NCBI GenBank assembly: GCA_947305825.1
Contig: CAMZET010000070.1
Location: 1-7,316 of the forward strand
Source of the DNA: an uncultured Verrucomicrobiota bacterium
GTDB taxonomy: Bacteria; Verrucomicrobiota; Kiritimatiellia; RFP12; UBA1067
Length of the DNA: 7,316 bases
Direction of reading: 5' to 3'
Position numbers and translations under genes: made by a program. This document shows, in pieces, positions 1 through 7,316 of the stretch. Position 1 is the stretch's first letter; each line of letters begins with the position of its first letter. Below the pieces are notes generated by a model that saw only the letters and a list, made by a program, of their open reading frames with translations, was not told the DNA's origin and did no database searches.

Positions 1-512
1 TCAAGTGCTGCGGAACGCGCTCCGAGGCGATTCGCGTCGGCGACTACAACGGCATTTGCGACTGCGCCACGGCCGCCATGACCGCCGGCGGCGACAAGGG
101 CTGCCGCTTCGGCTGCCTCGGCTACGGCGCGTGCGCCAACGTCTGCCCCAAGAACGCCATCAGCGTGCGCGACGGCCTGGCGAAGGTCGACAAGCGCCTG
201 TGCATCGGCTGCGGCAAGTGCGTCAAGGCCTGCCCCAAGAATCTCATCGAACTCGTCCCGGCCTCGGCCACAATCCACGTGCTGTGCAACAACCCGGTGC
301 GCGGCCCGGAAGTCCGCAAGGTCTGCGGCGTCGGCTGCATGGGCTGCCACCTCTGCGAGAAGAACTCCGGCGGCAAGGAGGCCGGTCACTTCATCTTCCA
401 GGGCTTCCTCGCCAAGGTGAACTACTCCAATCCGCCCACCGACGCGAGCATCGTCGCCAAGTGCCCCGCCAAGTGCATGGCCGAAGACCCGCATTTCGAG
501 ACGGGCCGCTAA
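1..512 (+). CDS. rnfB: Rnf complex subunit RnfB, C-terminal part (5' end outside window)
   Basis: This is the ferredoxin-like subunit that passes electrons into the membrane-bound Rnf complex. The window opens inside the gene; the reading frame starts at base 3 and gives 169 residues to a TAA stop. Numbering from the first complete codon, an RnfB-type signature (ICDCATAAMTAGGDKGC, residues 18-34) leads into a complete double-cluster ferredoxin unit: C34-x3-C38-x5-C44-x3-C48-P and C67-x2-C70-x2-C73-x3-C77-P. A second ferredoxin unit follows, but it is degenerate. C112, C115, C118 and the distal C154-P remain, while the usual fourth Cys is S122 and the other three Cys of the second motif are absent (see findings). 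The protein ends shortly after C158. RnfC follows after 27 bases, in the same operon. The N-terminal membrane anchor expected for RnfB would lie outside the window. The family call is secure. Confidence 0.95.
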   Translation, partial: KCCGTRSEAIRVGDYNGICDCATAAMTAGGDKGCRFGCLGYGACANVCPKNAISVRDGLAKVDKRLCIGCGKCVKACPKNLIELVPASATIHVLCNNPVRGPEVRKVCGVGCMGCHLCEKNSGGKEAGHFIFQGFLAKVNYSNPPTDASIVAKCPAKCMAEDPHFETGR

Positions 513-539
513 ACGTTCAACTTCCAAGGATTTGCGGCA

Positions 540-1922
540 ATGAAGACAGTCAAGAGCCAATTCAAGTTCAAGGGCGGGGTGCACCCCGACTACAACAAGG
601 AACTCGCGCGGGACAAGGCGATCGAGAGGATGCCGGTCCCGGCGGAGCTGGTGGTCTCGATGAGCCAGCACCTGGGCGCGCCGGCGAAGTGCATCGTAAA
701 GGCTGGCGACTTCGTGAGAAGGGGGCAGGTCGTCGGCGAACGCAACGGGTTCATCTCGGTGTGCGTGCGTTCGCCGGCGGACGGCAAGGTGAAGGCTGTC
801 GAGAAGCGTCCCGGCGCGGCCGGCGGCCTTGCCGACGCCGTCATCCTCGACACCGCCGCCGAATTGCCGGCGGACCTGCCGCCGGTCGAGCCGCTTGCGC
901 TGCTCGACTGGAAAGCCGCCTCGCGCGAGGAACTCCTCAAGCGCGTCGAGGACGCCGGCATTTGCGGCATGGGCGGCGCCGGCTTCCCGTCCGTCGTCAA
1001 GCTCAGCCCGCCGCCAGGCAAACGCTGCGAGTACCTCATCCTCAACGGCGCGGAGTGCGAACCCTACCTCACCGCAGACTTCCGCGTCATGCTCGAGCGC
1101 GCCTCGCGCATCCGCCTCGGCGTCGAAATCATGCGCAAGATTCTCGGCATGCCGGCCGTGCGCATCGCCGTCGAGGCGAACAAGCCGGAGGCCATCAAGG
1201 CCCTGGAGGAGGCGTTCGCGGATATCGAAGGCAACGTCGAAATCGTCATCCTCCCGGTCCTCTACCCGCAAGGCAGCGAGAAGCACCAGATTTACGCGAC
1301 GGTCAAGCGCGTCGTGCCCGAGCCGCCGGCGCTGCCCATCGACGTCGGCTGCGTCGTCGAGAACGTGGGCACCGTCGCCGCCATCGCCGACGCCGTGGAG
1401 CGCGGCGAACCTCTCCTCGAGCGCGTCACCACCGTCTCCGGCGACGCCGTAAAGGAGCCCAAGAACGTCCTCGCGCCCTGCGGAACGAAATACGCCGACC
1501 TGCTGGCGTTCTGCGGCGGCGTCAGCGAGAAGCCGGCGAAAGTCATTTCCGGCGGCACGATGATGGGCTTCGCGGTCTCCAGCCTCGACATCGCGACGAC
1601 GAAGACGACGTCAGGGCTGCTGTTCTTGTCGCCGCGGCGCGTGTTCATGTACTCCTCGCAGGCGTGCATCAACTGCGGACGGTGCCTTCGCGCCTGCCCG
1701 ATGAACCTCAACCCCGCCGAAATCTCCAAGGCGATGGAGGCGGACGACGTGAAGAGCGCCGAGGACGCCCACGTGATGGACTGCATCGAGTGCGGCGCGT
1801 GCTCCTTCGGCTGCCCGGCCTACAGGACGATTACGCAGTTCTGCCGCCGCGCGAAAGCCTCCATCCGCGCCCGCATCGCGGCGGAGAAAGCCGCCGCCGC
1901 CGCTGCCGCCGCCGCTAAATGA
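540..1922 (+). CDS. rnfC: Rnf complex subunit RnfC
   Basis: This is the peripheral subunit that exchanges electrons with NAD(H), related to the 51-kDa subunit of complex I. It has 460 residues. The N-terminal RnfC domain begins with FKGGVHP (residues 10-15 region), followed by a biotinyl-like sandwich region (AGDFVRRGQVVGE, 55-67). The nucleotide/FMN-binding fold shows GMGGAGFP (143-150), NGAECEPYL (169-177) and YPQGSEK (242-248). Near the C-terminus are two intact [4Fe-4S] motifs: C376-x2-C379-x2-C382-x3-C386-P and C415-x2-C418-x2-C421-x3-C425-P. The start is supported by AAGGA at 526-530, nine bases before the ATG, and by the family-like N-terminus. The protein ends in a run of nine alanines (451-459) encoded by a GCC/GCT repeat, which is probably a disordered, slippage-prone tail. 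Its length is typical of the shorter RnfC proteins of anaerobes, without the long alanine- and lysine-rich extension of enterobacterial RnfC. A gap of 62 bases precedes rnfD. Confidence 0.97.
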   Translation: MKTVKSQFKFKGGVHPDYNKELARDKAIERMPVPAELVVSMSQHLGAPAKCIVKAGDFVRRGQVVGERNGFISVCVRSPADGKVKAVEKRPGAAGGLADAVILDTAAELPADLPPVEPLALLDWKAASREELLKRVEDAGICGMGGAGFPSVVKLSPPPGKRCEYLILNGAECEPYLTADFRVMLERASRIRLGVEIMRKILGMPAVRIAVEANKPEAIKALEEAFADIEGNVEIVILPVLYPQGSEKHQIYATVKRVVPEPPALPIDVGCVVENVGTVAAIADAVERGEPLLERVTTVSGDAVKEPKNVLAPCGTKYADLLAFCGGVSEKPAKVISGGTMMGFAVSSLDIATTKTTSGLLFLSPRRVFMYSSQACINCGRCLRACPMNLNPAEISKAMEADDVKSAEDAHVMDCIECGACSFGCPAYRTITQFCRRAKASIRARIAAEKAAAAAAAAAK

Positions 1923-1984
1923 CACCGGCGGCGCCAGCCGCAGGCTAACGCCCGCACATAGCAAACATAAGGAAACTTTCCGCC

Positions 1985-2962
1985 ATGAAACCGAAAACCG
2001 AAGAAAGCCATCTCATCCTTTCGAGTTCCCCGCACGCGCATGCCAACTCCTCCGTCTCGCGCATCATGCTCGACGTCATCCTAGCGCTGATGCCGACCAC
2101 GTTCGCAGGCCTATGGTTCTTCGGCATGCCGGCGCTCTGGACAATTCTGACGTGCGTGGCGACATGCGTGGCGACGGAGGCCCTCTGCCGGCTCGCGATG
2201 AAGCGCGAGTCCACGGTGGGCGACTTTTCGGCAGTGCTGACGGGCCTGCTGCTCGCGCTCAACCTTCCGGCCGGAATTCCGCTGTGGATGGCGGTCGTGG
2301 GTTCCGTGTTCGCGATTACGGTGGCGAAGCAGGTCTTCGGCGGGCTCGGCATGAACCCGTTCAACCCCGCGCTCGCAGCAAGAGCGTTCATGCTCATCTC
2401 CTTCACGGGCCCGATGACCACCTGGCTCAAGCCTCTCTCGCGCTGCGGCACCTGCTGCTGCGAGGCCGCCGCCGGTGTGGATGCCATGACCACCGCCACG
2501 CCGCTCGCCTTCATCAAGGCCGGCTCGCTAGCGGAGGTCCCCTCCGTCTGGAACCTGCTCGTCGGCAATATGCCCGGCTGCATCGGCGAAGTCTCCTCGC
2601 TCGCCCTGGCCCTCGGCGCTGCCTACCTCCTCTGGCGCAAGGTGATTACCTGGCACATCCCCGTCTCCTTCCTCGCGACGGTGGCCGTCTACGCGCTCAT
2701 CTCCGGCCGCGCCCCGGCACACGTCGAAATACTGACCGGCGGCGTCATGATTGGCGCCTGCTTCATGGCCACCGACTACGTCACTTCCCCCATCACCGCC
2801 AAGGGCAAGCTCGTTTTCGGCTTCGGCTGCGGCCTCCTCTGCATGCTCATCCGCCAGTTCGGAGGCTACCCGGAGGGCTGCTCCTTCGCCATCCTCATCA
2901 TGAACGCCGTTTGCCCGCTTATCAACCGCTGGACCCAGCCCAAGCCTTTCGGCGCCAAGTAA
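1985..2962 (+). CDS. rnfD: Rnf complex membrane subunit RnfD (FMN-bearing)
   Basis: This integral membrane subunit belongs to the NqrB/RnfD family and takes part in electron transfer and ion translocation. It has 325 residues with about nine or ten hydrophobic segments, starting near residues 28-46, 48-72 and 84-113. Family signatures include LTGLLLALNLP (85-95), GGLGMNPFNPALAARAF (119-135) and MATDYVTSPIT (261-271). The covalent FMN site is seen as DAMTTAT (166-172), so the predicted FMN-phosphothreonine is T172. The start is set by AAGGAA at 1969-1974, ten bases before the ATG. Unusually, the loop just before the FMN site carries C154, C157, C158 and C159. A 16-base gap with a strong ribosome-binding site leads to rnfG, so the two genes are very likely co-transcribed. 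Confidence 0.97.
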   Translation: MKPKTEESHLILSSSPHAHANSSVSRIMLDVILALMPTTFAGLWFFGMPALWTILTCVATCVATEALCRLAMKRESTVGDFSAVLTGLLLALNLPAGIPLWMAVVGSVFAITVAKQVFGGLGMNPFNPALAARAFMLISFTGPMTTWLKPLSRCGTCCCEAAAGVDAMTTATPLAFIKAGSLAEVPSVWNLLVGNMPGCIGEVSSLALALGAAYLLWRKVITWHIPVSFLATVAVYALISGRAPAHVEILTGGVMIGACFMATDYVTSPITAKGKLVFGFGCGLLCMLIRQFGGYPEGCSFAILIMNAVCPLINRWTQPKPFGAK

Positions 2963-2978
2963 AAGGAGAAGCGCAAGC

Positions 2979-3491
2979 ATGAAGAAGATTCTTTCGCTCG
3001 TAGCCAGCCTGACCGCAATCGCGGCCGTGTGCGCCGCCGTCCTCGCCTACGTCGACACCCTCACGCGCGACCCGATACGCGAAATGCTGGAGAAGAAGAC
3101 CCAGGACGCCGCCAAGGCCGTAATGCCGGCGGGCGTCGAACAAGTCGAGCAGACCGGCGACACGTTCGTCGGGCGCAACGCCGCCGGCGACGTCGTCGGC
3201 TACGCATCCAAGGGCAAGGACGCCGACGGCTACGGCGGCGATATCGAACTCATGGTCGGCTTCCAGGCCGACAAGAAAACGGTCGTCTGCTACAGGACTC
3301 TCAAAGCGATGGAGACGCCCGGGCTTGGGATGAAACTAAATACGCCCGAGTTTTCCGGGCAGTTTGCGGGGCGCGACGCGGCGACGCTCGCCGTCAAGAA
3401 GGACGGCGGCGACATCGACGCCATCACGTCGGCCACCATCACGTCGCGGGCGGTCTGCCGGGCGATAGCGGACGCTGCCAAGCGGCTCTAG
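2979..3491 (+). CDS. rnfG: Rnf complex subunit RnfG (FMN-binding)
   Basis: This single-pass, outward-facing subunit carries a covalently bound FMN and accepts electrons within the Rnf complex. It has 170 residues, somewhat shorter than the roughly 200 of enterobacterial RnfG. A short basic start (MKK) is followed by a transmembrane segment at about residues 4-24. The FMN-binding domain has METPGLG (111-117) and the attachment motif DAITSAT (147-153), so T153 is the predicted flavinylated threonine. A strong Shine-Dalgarno, AAAGGAG at 2962-2968, overlaps the rnfD stop codon and sits ten bases before the ATG. This is the last rnf gene in the window. Its TAG stop overlaps the stop codon of the convergent pbpC gene, so rnfE and rnfA do not follow it as they do in clostridial rnfCDGEAB operons. 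Confidence 0.96.
   Translation: MKKILSLVASLTAIAAVCAAVLAYVDTLTRDPIREMLEKKTQDAAKAVMPAGVEQVEQTGDTFVGRNAAGDVVGYASKGKDADGYGGDIELMVGFQADKKTVVCYRTLKAMETPGLGMKLNTPEFSGQFAGRDAATLAVKKDGGDIDAITSATITSRAVCRAIADAAKRL
3488..3491. other. Shared CTAG: overlapping convergent stop codons of rnfG and pbpC
   Basis: The palindrome CTAG supplies TAG to rnfG on the + strand (3489-3491) and TAG to pbpC on the - strand (3490-3488). The genes are therefore tail to tail with a four-base overlap and no intergenic DNA. Any terminator for either transcript must lie inside the other gene's coding sequence. The read is direct from the sequence; the transcriptional consequence is inferred. Confidence 0.95.
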
Positions 3492-5662
3492 CGTAGTTCG
3501 CGTCCGGCGGCGGCCGAGACGGAGACGGACACGGAAGCGGAGCGGCCGTCGGCCGCAGCGCAGGATATGTCGTGTTCGCCGGCCTCCAGCGAGGCGGCGA
3601 ATTTTCCGCTGGCGTCGCACGCGCCTGCGAACGCGCCGTCTACGAACCACCAGACGCGCTCGCCGCCGGCCGCGCCCGTGGCCTCGAACACGACGCGCTG
3701 CTGCGGGAAGCCTGGCACCAGGCGGAACTCCGCGCCGTCCTCGGGCTTCAAGATGGCCAGCGGCGGCTTGGCGGCCTGCGGCTTGCACGACGCGCACGGC
3801 GTGAAGAGCGTGCGCCCCACCAGGTATTCGGCCTCTTCCGTCTCGCCGCAGAACGGCGACGGCGGCTGTCCGGAGGCGGCGCACACCGTACGCATCGCGA
3901 TTTCGCCTTCCGGACGGACGAACCACGGCCCGGAGCCTTGCGGATAGAGCGAACGCGCAATCTGCCAGGCGACAGGTGCGGCGGCGTGTGCGCCGACGAG
4001 CGATGCATCCCCGAAGCCGCCGCGCTTGTGGCCAGCCCACACCGCTATGGTGCATTCGGGGTTCCAGAGGACTGTCCAGGCGTCGCGATAAGCCGCCGAC
4101 GTGCCGGTTTTCCACGCGAAACGCGCCGTGCGCACGTCCGCCACATGCCCGAACGCGGCGCCGGAGCGTTCCGGGCCGGAGAGCATTTCGGCGACGAGGA
4201 ATGACGCCCCGCGCGAAAACACGTCGCCGGCGGCGAGCCGGCGGTAGGCGCGCGCGAGCTCGACGAGCGTGACCTCGACGTTCCCGATTGCCATGCCGAG
4301 CCCGAACGATGCGTCGTCCGCGCCCATGTGCTCGAAGCCCAGCCTGCGCAGGGCGTGGGCGAAGCGCTCGATGCCGACGCGCGAAAGGAGCTCGAGGAAG
4401 GGGAGATTGAGAGAAAGGACGAGCGCGTCGCGGAGGGAGACGGCCCCGCGGGTCTTCGAGTCGAAGTTCGCCGGGCGGTAGCCCTTGTAAGGTTTCGGCG
4501 CGTCCGAGAGGCGGGAGGAAGGCGCGGCTATTCCGAGGTCCAGGGCGAGGGCGGCGAGGAAGGGTTTGAGCGTGGAGCCTGCCGGGCGCGGCGCCGTCGC
4601 CGTGTTCACCTGCCCGGAGTCCCTGTCGAAGTAGTCGCCGCTGCACGCGAGCGCGACCACCTCGTCGCCGCGCATCGCCACCGCCGCCACCGAATACCCT
4701 CCGCTTGCGGCCGCCTCGTCCACGGCCCTCTCGCTAGTTTGCTGCACGTCCGGCTCGAGCGGCGTTCGCACGACGGGCGGCAGTGCGCCGCCGGGACGTC
4801 GCTCTAGCTCCTTCATGAACCAGTCGCAGTAGTACGGGTGGCGGAAAGGCCTCTTCGCTCGGCTGACGACGGGTTTCACCGAGCGCGCGCCATCCAGCTG
4901 CTCCTCGGTTATGTAGCCGCATTCCAGCATCCGCTTCAGCACGTAGTCGCGGCGCTTGACGGCCCGTTTGTAGCCACGGTCCGGACGGTAGCGCGACGGC
5001 GCCTGCACCATGCCGGCTAGAAACGCCGCCTCGCCCAGCCCAAGCTCTTTCGCGCCGCGCGAGAACCACCCGCGCGCCGCCGCCTCTATCCCCACGAAAT
5101 TCGACCCGAACGGCGCACGGTTCAGATACTGCGAGATTATCCACTCCTTGCTCCGCGCGCGCTCCATCTTGACGGCTTTCACCGCTTCCACCCATTTCTG
5201 CCAGTAGGACTTGCGGTGAGGCTCTATCAGGCGCACCGCCTGCATGGTGATTGTCGAGGCGCCTGAAACGCGCCGACGGTAGAACACGTTCTGGAACGCG
5301 GCGCGCGCTATCGACAGCGGCCGCACTCCGCAGTGCGTCCAGAACGAGCCGTCCTCCGACGCCACGAGCGCCTTCACTATGAGGTCGTCGCGCGAGGCCT
5401 GGTAGGTCGGGCGGCAGTCGGTGTCGCCAGGGCCGAGCGTCACGCGCATTAGTTCGCCGTCGGCGTCCAGGAGGAGCGTTCCGCCGGGGTAGTGTTCCGC
5501 AGGCTCCGGGTCCCAGCCGATGAACGCGAAGGAGAGCGCGGCGAACAGCGCCGGCGCGGCGACCGCCGCCGCTGCCGCAAGCAATCCCGCTCGCCGCACT
5601 CGCCCACGCCGCACGCACTTTGGCGCCGCTCCGCTCACGTCTCCTCTTCCCTTTGCTCCCAT
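3488..5662 (-). CDS. pbpC: Penicillin-binding protein 1C (bifunctional glycosyltransferase/transpeptidase)
   Basis: This is a class A penicillin-binding protein that polymerises and may cross-link peptidoglycan at the outer face of the inner membrane. It has 724 residues, close to the 770 of E. coli PbpC. Residues 26-48 form a signal anchor after a basic N-terminus. The GT51 domain (about 75-245) shows EDGSFWTH with catalytic-type E103, GASTITMQ (134-141) and RSKEWIISQYLNRAPFG (170-186). The transpeptidase domain (about 320-580) has S363-TLK, S417-LN and K518-TG, so all three active-site motifs are intact. The WKTGTSAAYRDAW segment is typical of PBP1C. A Cys-containing linker (C594, C605, C623, C626) leads to a PBP1C C-terminal Ig-like domain (about 632-716). 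The ATG at 5662 is the only start that keeps the anchor; the next Met is M72. There is no Shine-Dalgarno, and a -10 element abuts the start codon. No alpha-2-macroglobulin partner gene is in the window. Confidence 0.96.
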   Translation of the reverse strand: MGAKGRGDVSGAAPKCVRRGRVRRAGLLAAAAAVAAPALFAALSFAFIGWDPEPAEHYPGGTLLLDADGELMRVTLGPGDTDCRPTYQASRDDLIVKALVASEDGSFWTHCGVRPLSIARAAFQNVFYRRRVSGASTITMQAVRLIEPHRKSYWQKWVEAVKAVKMERARSKEWIISQYLNRAPFGSNFVGIEAAARGWFSRGAKELGLGEAAFLAGMVQAPSRYRPDRGYKRAVKRRDYVLKRMLECGYITEEQLDGARSVKPVVSRAKRPFRHPYYCDWFMKELERRPGGALPPVVRTPLEPDVQQTSERAVDEAAASGGYSVAAVAMRGDEVVALACSGDYFDRDSGQVNTATAPRPAGSTLKPFLAALALDLGIAAPSSRLSDAPKPYKGYRPANFDSKTRGAVSLRDALVLSLNLPFLELLSRVGIERFAHALRRLGFEHMGADDASFGLGMAIGNVEVTLVELARAYRRLAAGDVFSRGASFLVAEMLSGPERSGAAFGHVADVRTARFAWKTGTSAAYRDAWTVLWNPECTIAVWAGHKRGGFGDASLVGAHAAAPVAWQIARSLYPQGSGPWFVRPEGEIAMRTVCAASGQPPSPFCGETEEAEYLVGRTLFTPCASCKPQAAKPPLAILKPEDGAEFRLVPGFPQQRVVFEATGAAGGERVWWFVDGAFAGACDASGKFAASLEAGEHDISCAAADGRSASVSVSVSAAAGRELR

Positions 5663-5665
5663 GCG

Positions 5666-5678
5666 GCCTATTATACCA
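5666..5678 (-). promoter_or_regulatory. Extended -10 promoter of pbpC, predicted leaderless
   Basis: Read on the - strand, this is TGGTATAATAGGC: a consensus extended -10 (TGn-TATAAT). The hexamer occupies 5675-5670 and ends seven bases before the pbpC ATG at 5662. Transcription from it would start at or next to the start codon. No good -35 hexamer is visible 16-18 bases upstream. The same 13-mer occurs in front of secA on the other strand. The motif is seen directly; the promoter role and leaderless transcript are inferred. Confidence 0.75.
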
Positions 5679-5744
5679 AATCGGCCGACTGTGGTCTTTG
5701 TGGCCTCCTAACCCCCAAATCCGGTATGCCGCAATGTGTATCAT

Positions 5745-5778
5745 GAAAGCAAATGCTGTCGCGAAGTAAATGCTGTCG
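5745..5778. repeat. 17-bp imperfect tandem direct repeat in the pbpC-secA gap
   Basis: Two adjacent 17-base units (5745-5761 and 5762-5778) differ at three positions and share the exact core AAATGCTGTCG. They lie between the two divergent promoters, about 35 bases upstream of the secA -10 element. They could be paired binding sites for a regulator or a small tandem duplication. The repeat itself is certain and its function is unknown. Confidence 0.6.
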
Positions 5779-5809
5779 GCCTGCGCGTCAAGCAAGGCGG
5801 GGCGAAATA

Positions 5810-5822
5810 TGGTATAATAGGC
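5810..5822 (+). promoter_or_regulatory. Extended -10 promoter of secA, predicted leaderless
   Basis: TGGTATAATAGGC contains a consensus extended -10, with TATAAT at 5813-5818. The hexamer ends eight bases before the secA ATG at 5827, which leaves a leader of only about 0-3 bases. The last T of the hexamer is also the first base of an in-frame TAG (5818-5820), so the secA start cannot lie further upstream. No convincing -35 is seen. The promoter role is inferred from consensus and position. Confidence 0.75.
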
Positions 5823-5826
5823 ACAT

Positions 5827-7316
<1,490 letters not shown>

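Noticed and set aside
5..1918. 637-residue + strand open frame overlapping rnfB and rnfC
   Set aside because: The translation is Arg-rich low-complexity sequence with no domain match, as expected of an out-of-frame reading of high-GC genes.
1860..1919. GCC/GCT run coding for nine alanines at the RnfC end, considered as a phase-variable repeat
   Set aside because: It is a triplet-based repeat, so slippage would change alanine number and not the frame. It is short and sits at the extreme C-terminus.
1928..1941. Small hairpin GCGGC-GCCA-GCCGC right after the rnfC stop
   Set aside because: Five base pairs and no U-tract; too weak to call a terminator, and rnfD follows in the same direction with its own Shine-Dalgarno.
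3542..3556. Perfect GC hairpin GCGGCC-GTC-GGCCGC 51 bases past the rnfG stop
   Set aside because: The stem is only 6 bp, lies inside pbpC coding sequence and has no U-tract on either strand. It is likely a by-product of GC-rich codons, although a role in ending rnf transcripts cannot be excluded.
3336..4646. 436-residue - strand open frame inside pbpC and rnfG
   Set aside because: It is Arg/Ala-rich and in another frame of pbpC, which has clear catalytic motifs throughout. It is a GC-driven shadow.

Overview
This is a 7.3 kb window of high-GC bacterial DNA with six protein-coding genes in three blocks. Two of them are cut by the window edges. I see no RNA genes, insertion sequences, integrases or CRISPR arrays. 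All six genes belong to recognisable families, so this reads as core chromosome and not as an accessory island.

Block 1 (1-3491, + strand) is the distal part of an Rnf operon, in the order rnfB (C-terminal part only), rnfC, rnfD, rnfG. Rnf is a membrane complex that couples electron flow between reduced ferredoxin and NAD+ to transport of Na+ or H+. RnfB takes electrons through Fe-S clusters, RnfC carries the NAD(H)/flavin site and two more Fe-S clusters, and RnfD and RnfG carry covalently bound FMN. Both FMN attachment motifs are visible. The genes for RnfA and RnfE, the two remaining core membrane subunits, are not here. The operon ends at rnfG, so they must lie upstream or elsewhere.

Block 2 (5662-3488, - strand) is a full-length penicillin-binding protein 1C (pbpC). 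It converges on rnfG, and the two stop codons share the palindrome CTAG. No U-tract terminator separates the two genes.

Block 3 (5827 to the end, + strand) is secA, the ATPase of the Sec export pathway, cut by the window edge after 496 codons. It diverges from pbpC across a 164-bp gap. The gap holds two promoter-like elements facing outward, both with the identical 13-mer TGGTATAATAGGC. Each -10 hexamer ends only 7 or 8 bases before the start codon, so both mRNAs are predicted to be leaderless or nearly so. The rnf genes, by contrast, have ordinary Shine-Dalgarno sequences. A 17-bp imperfect tandem repeat also lies in the gap.

The organism is probably an anaerobic or fermentative Gram-negative-type bacterium with high GC. 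Rnf, PBP1C and a SecA with an insertion resembling that of Bacteroidetes point loosely to the PVC or FCB groups (for example Kiritimatiellae, Lentisphaerae or Verrucomicrobia). This placement is inference only.

The most interesting observations are: an RnfB C-terminal ferredoxin domain that has lost exactly the four ligands of one [4Fe-4S] cluster while keeping the four of the other; a CxxCCC cluster in RnfD just before its FMN site; and the twin leaderless-type promoters. I found no clearly new multi-gene system.
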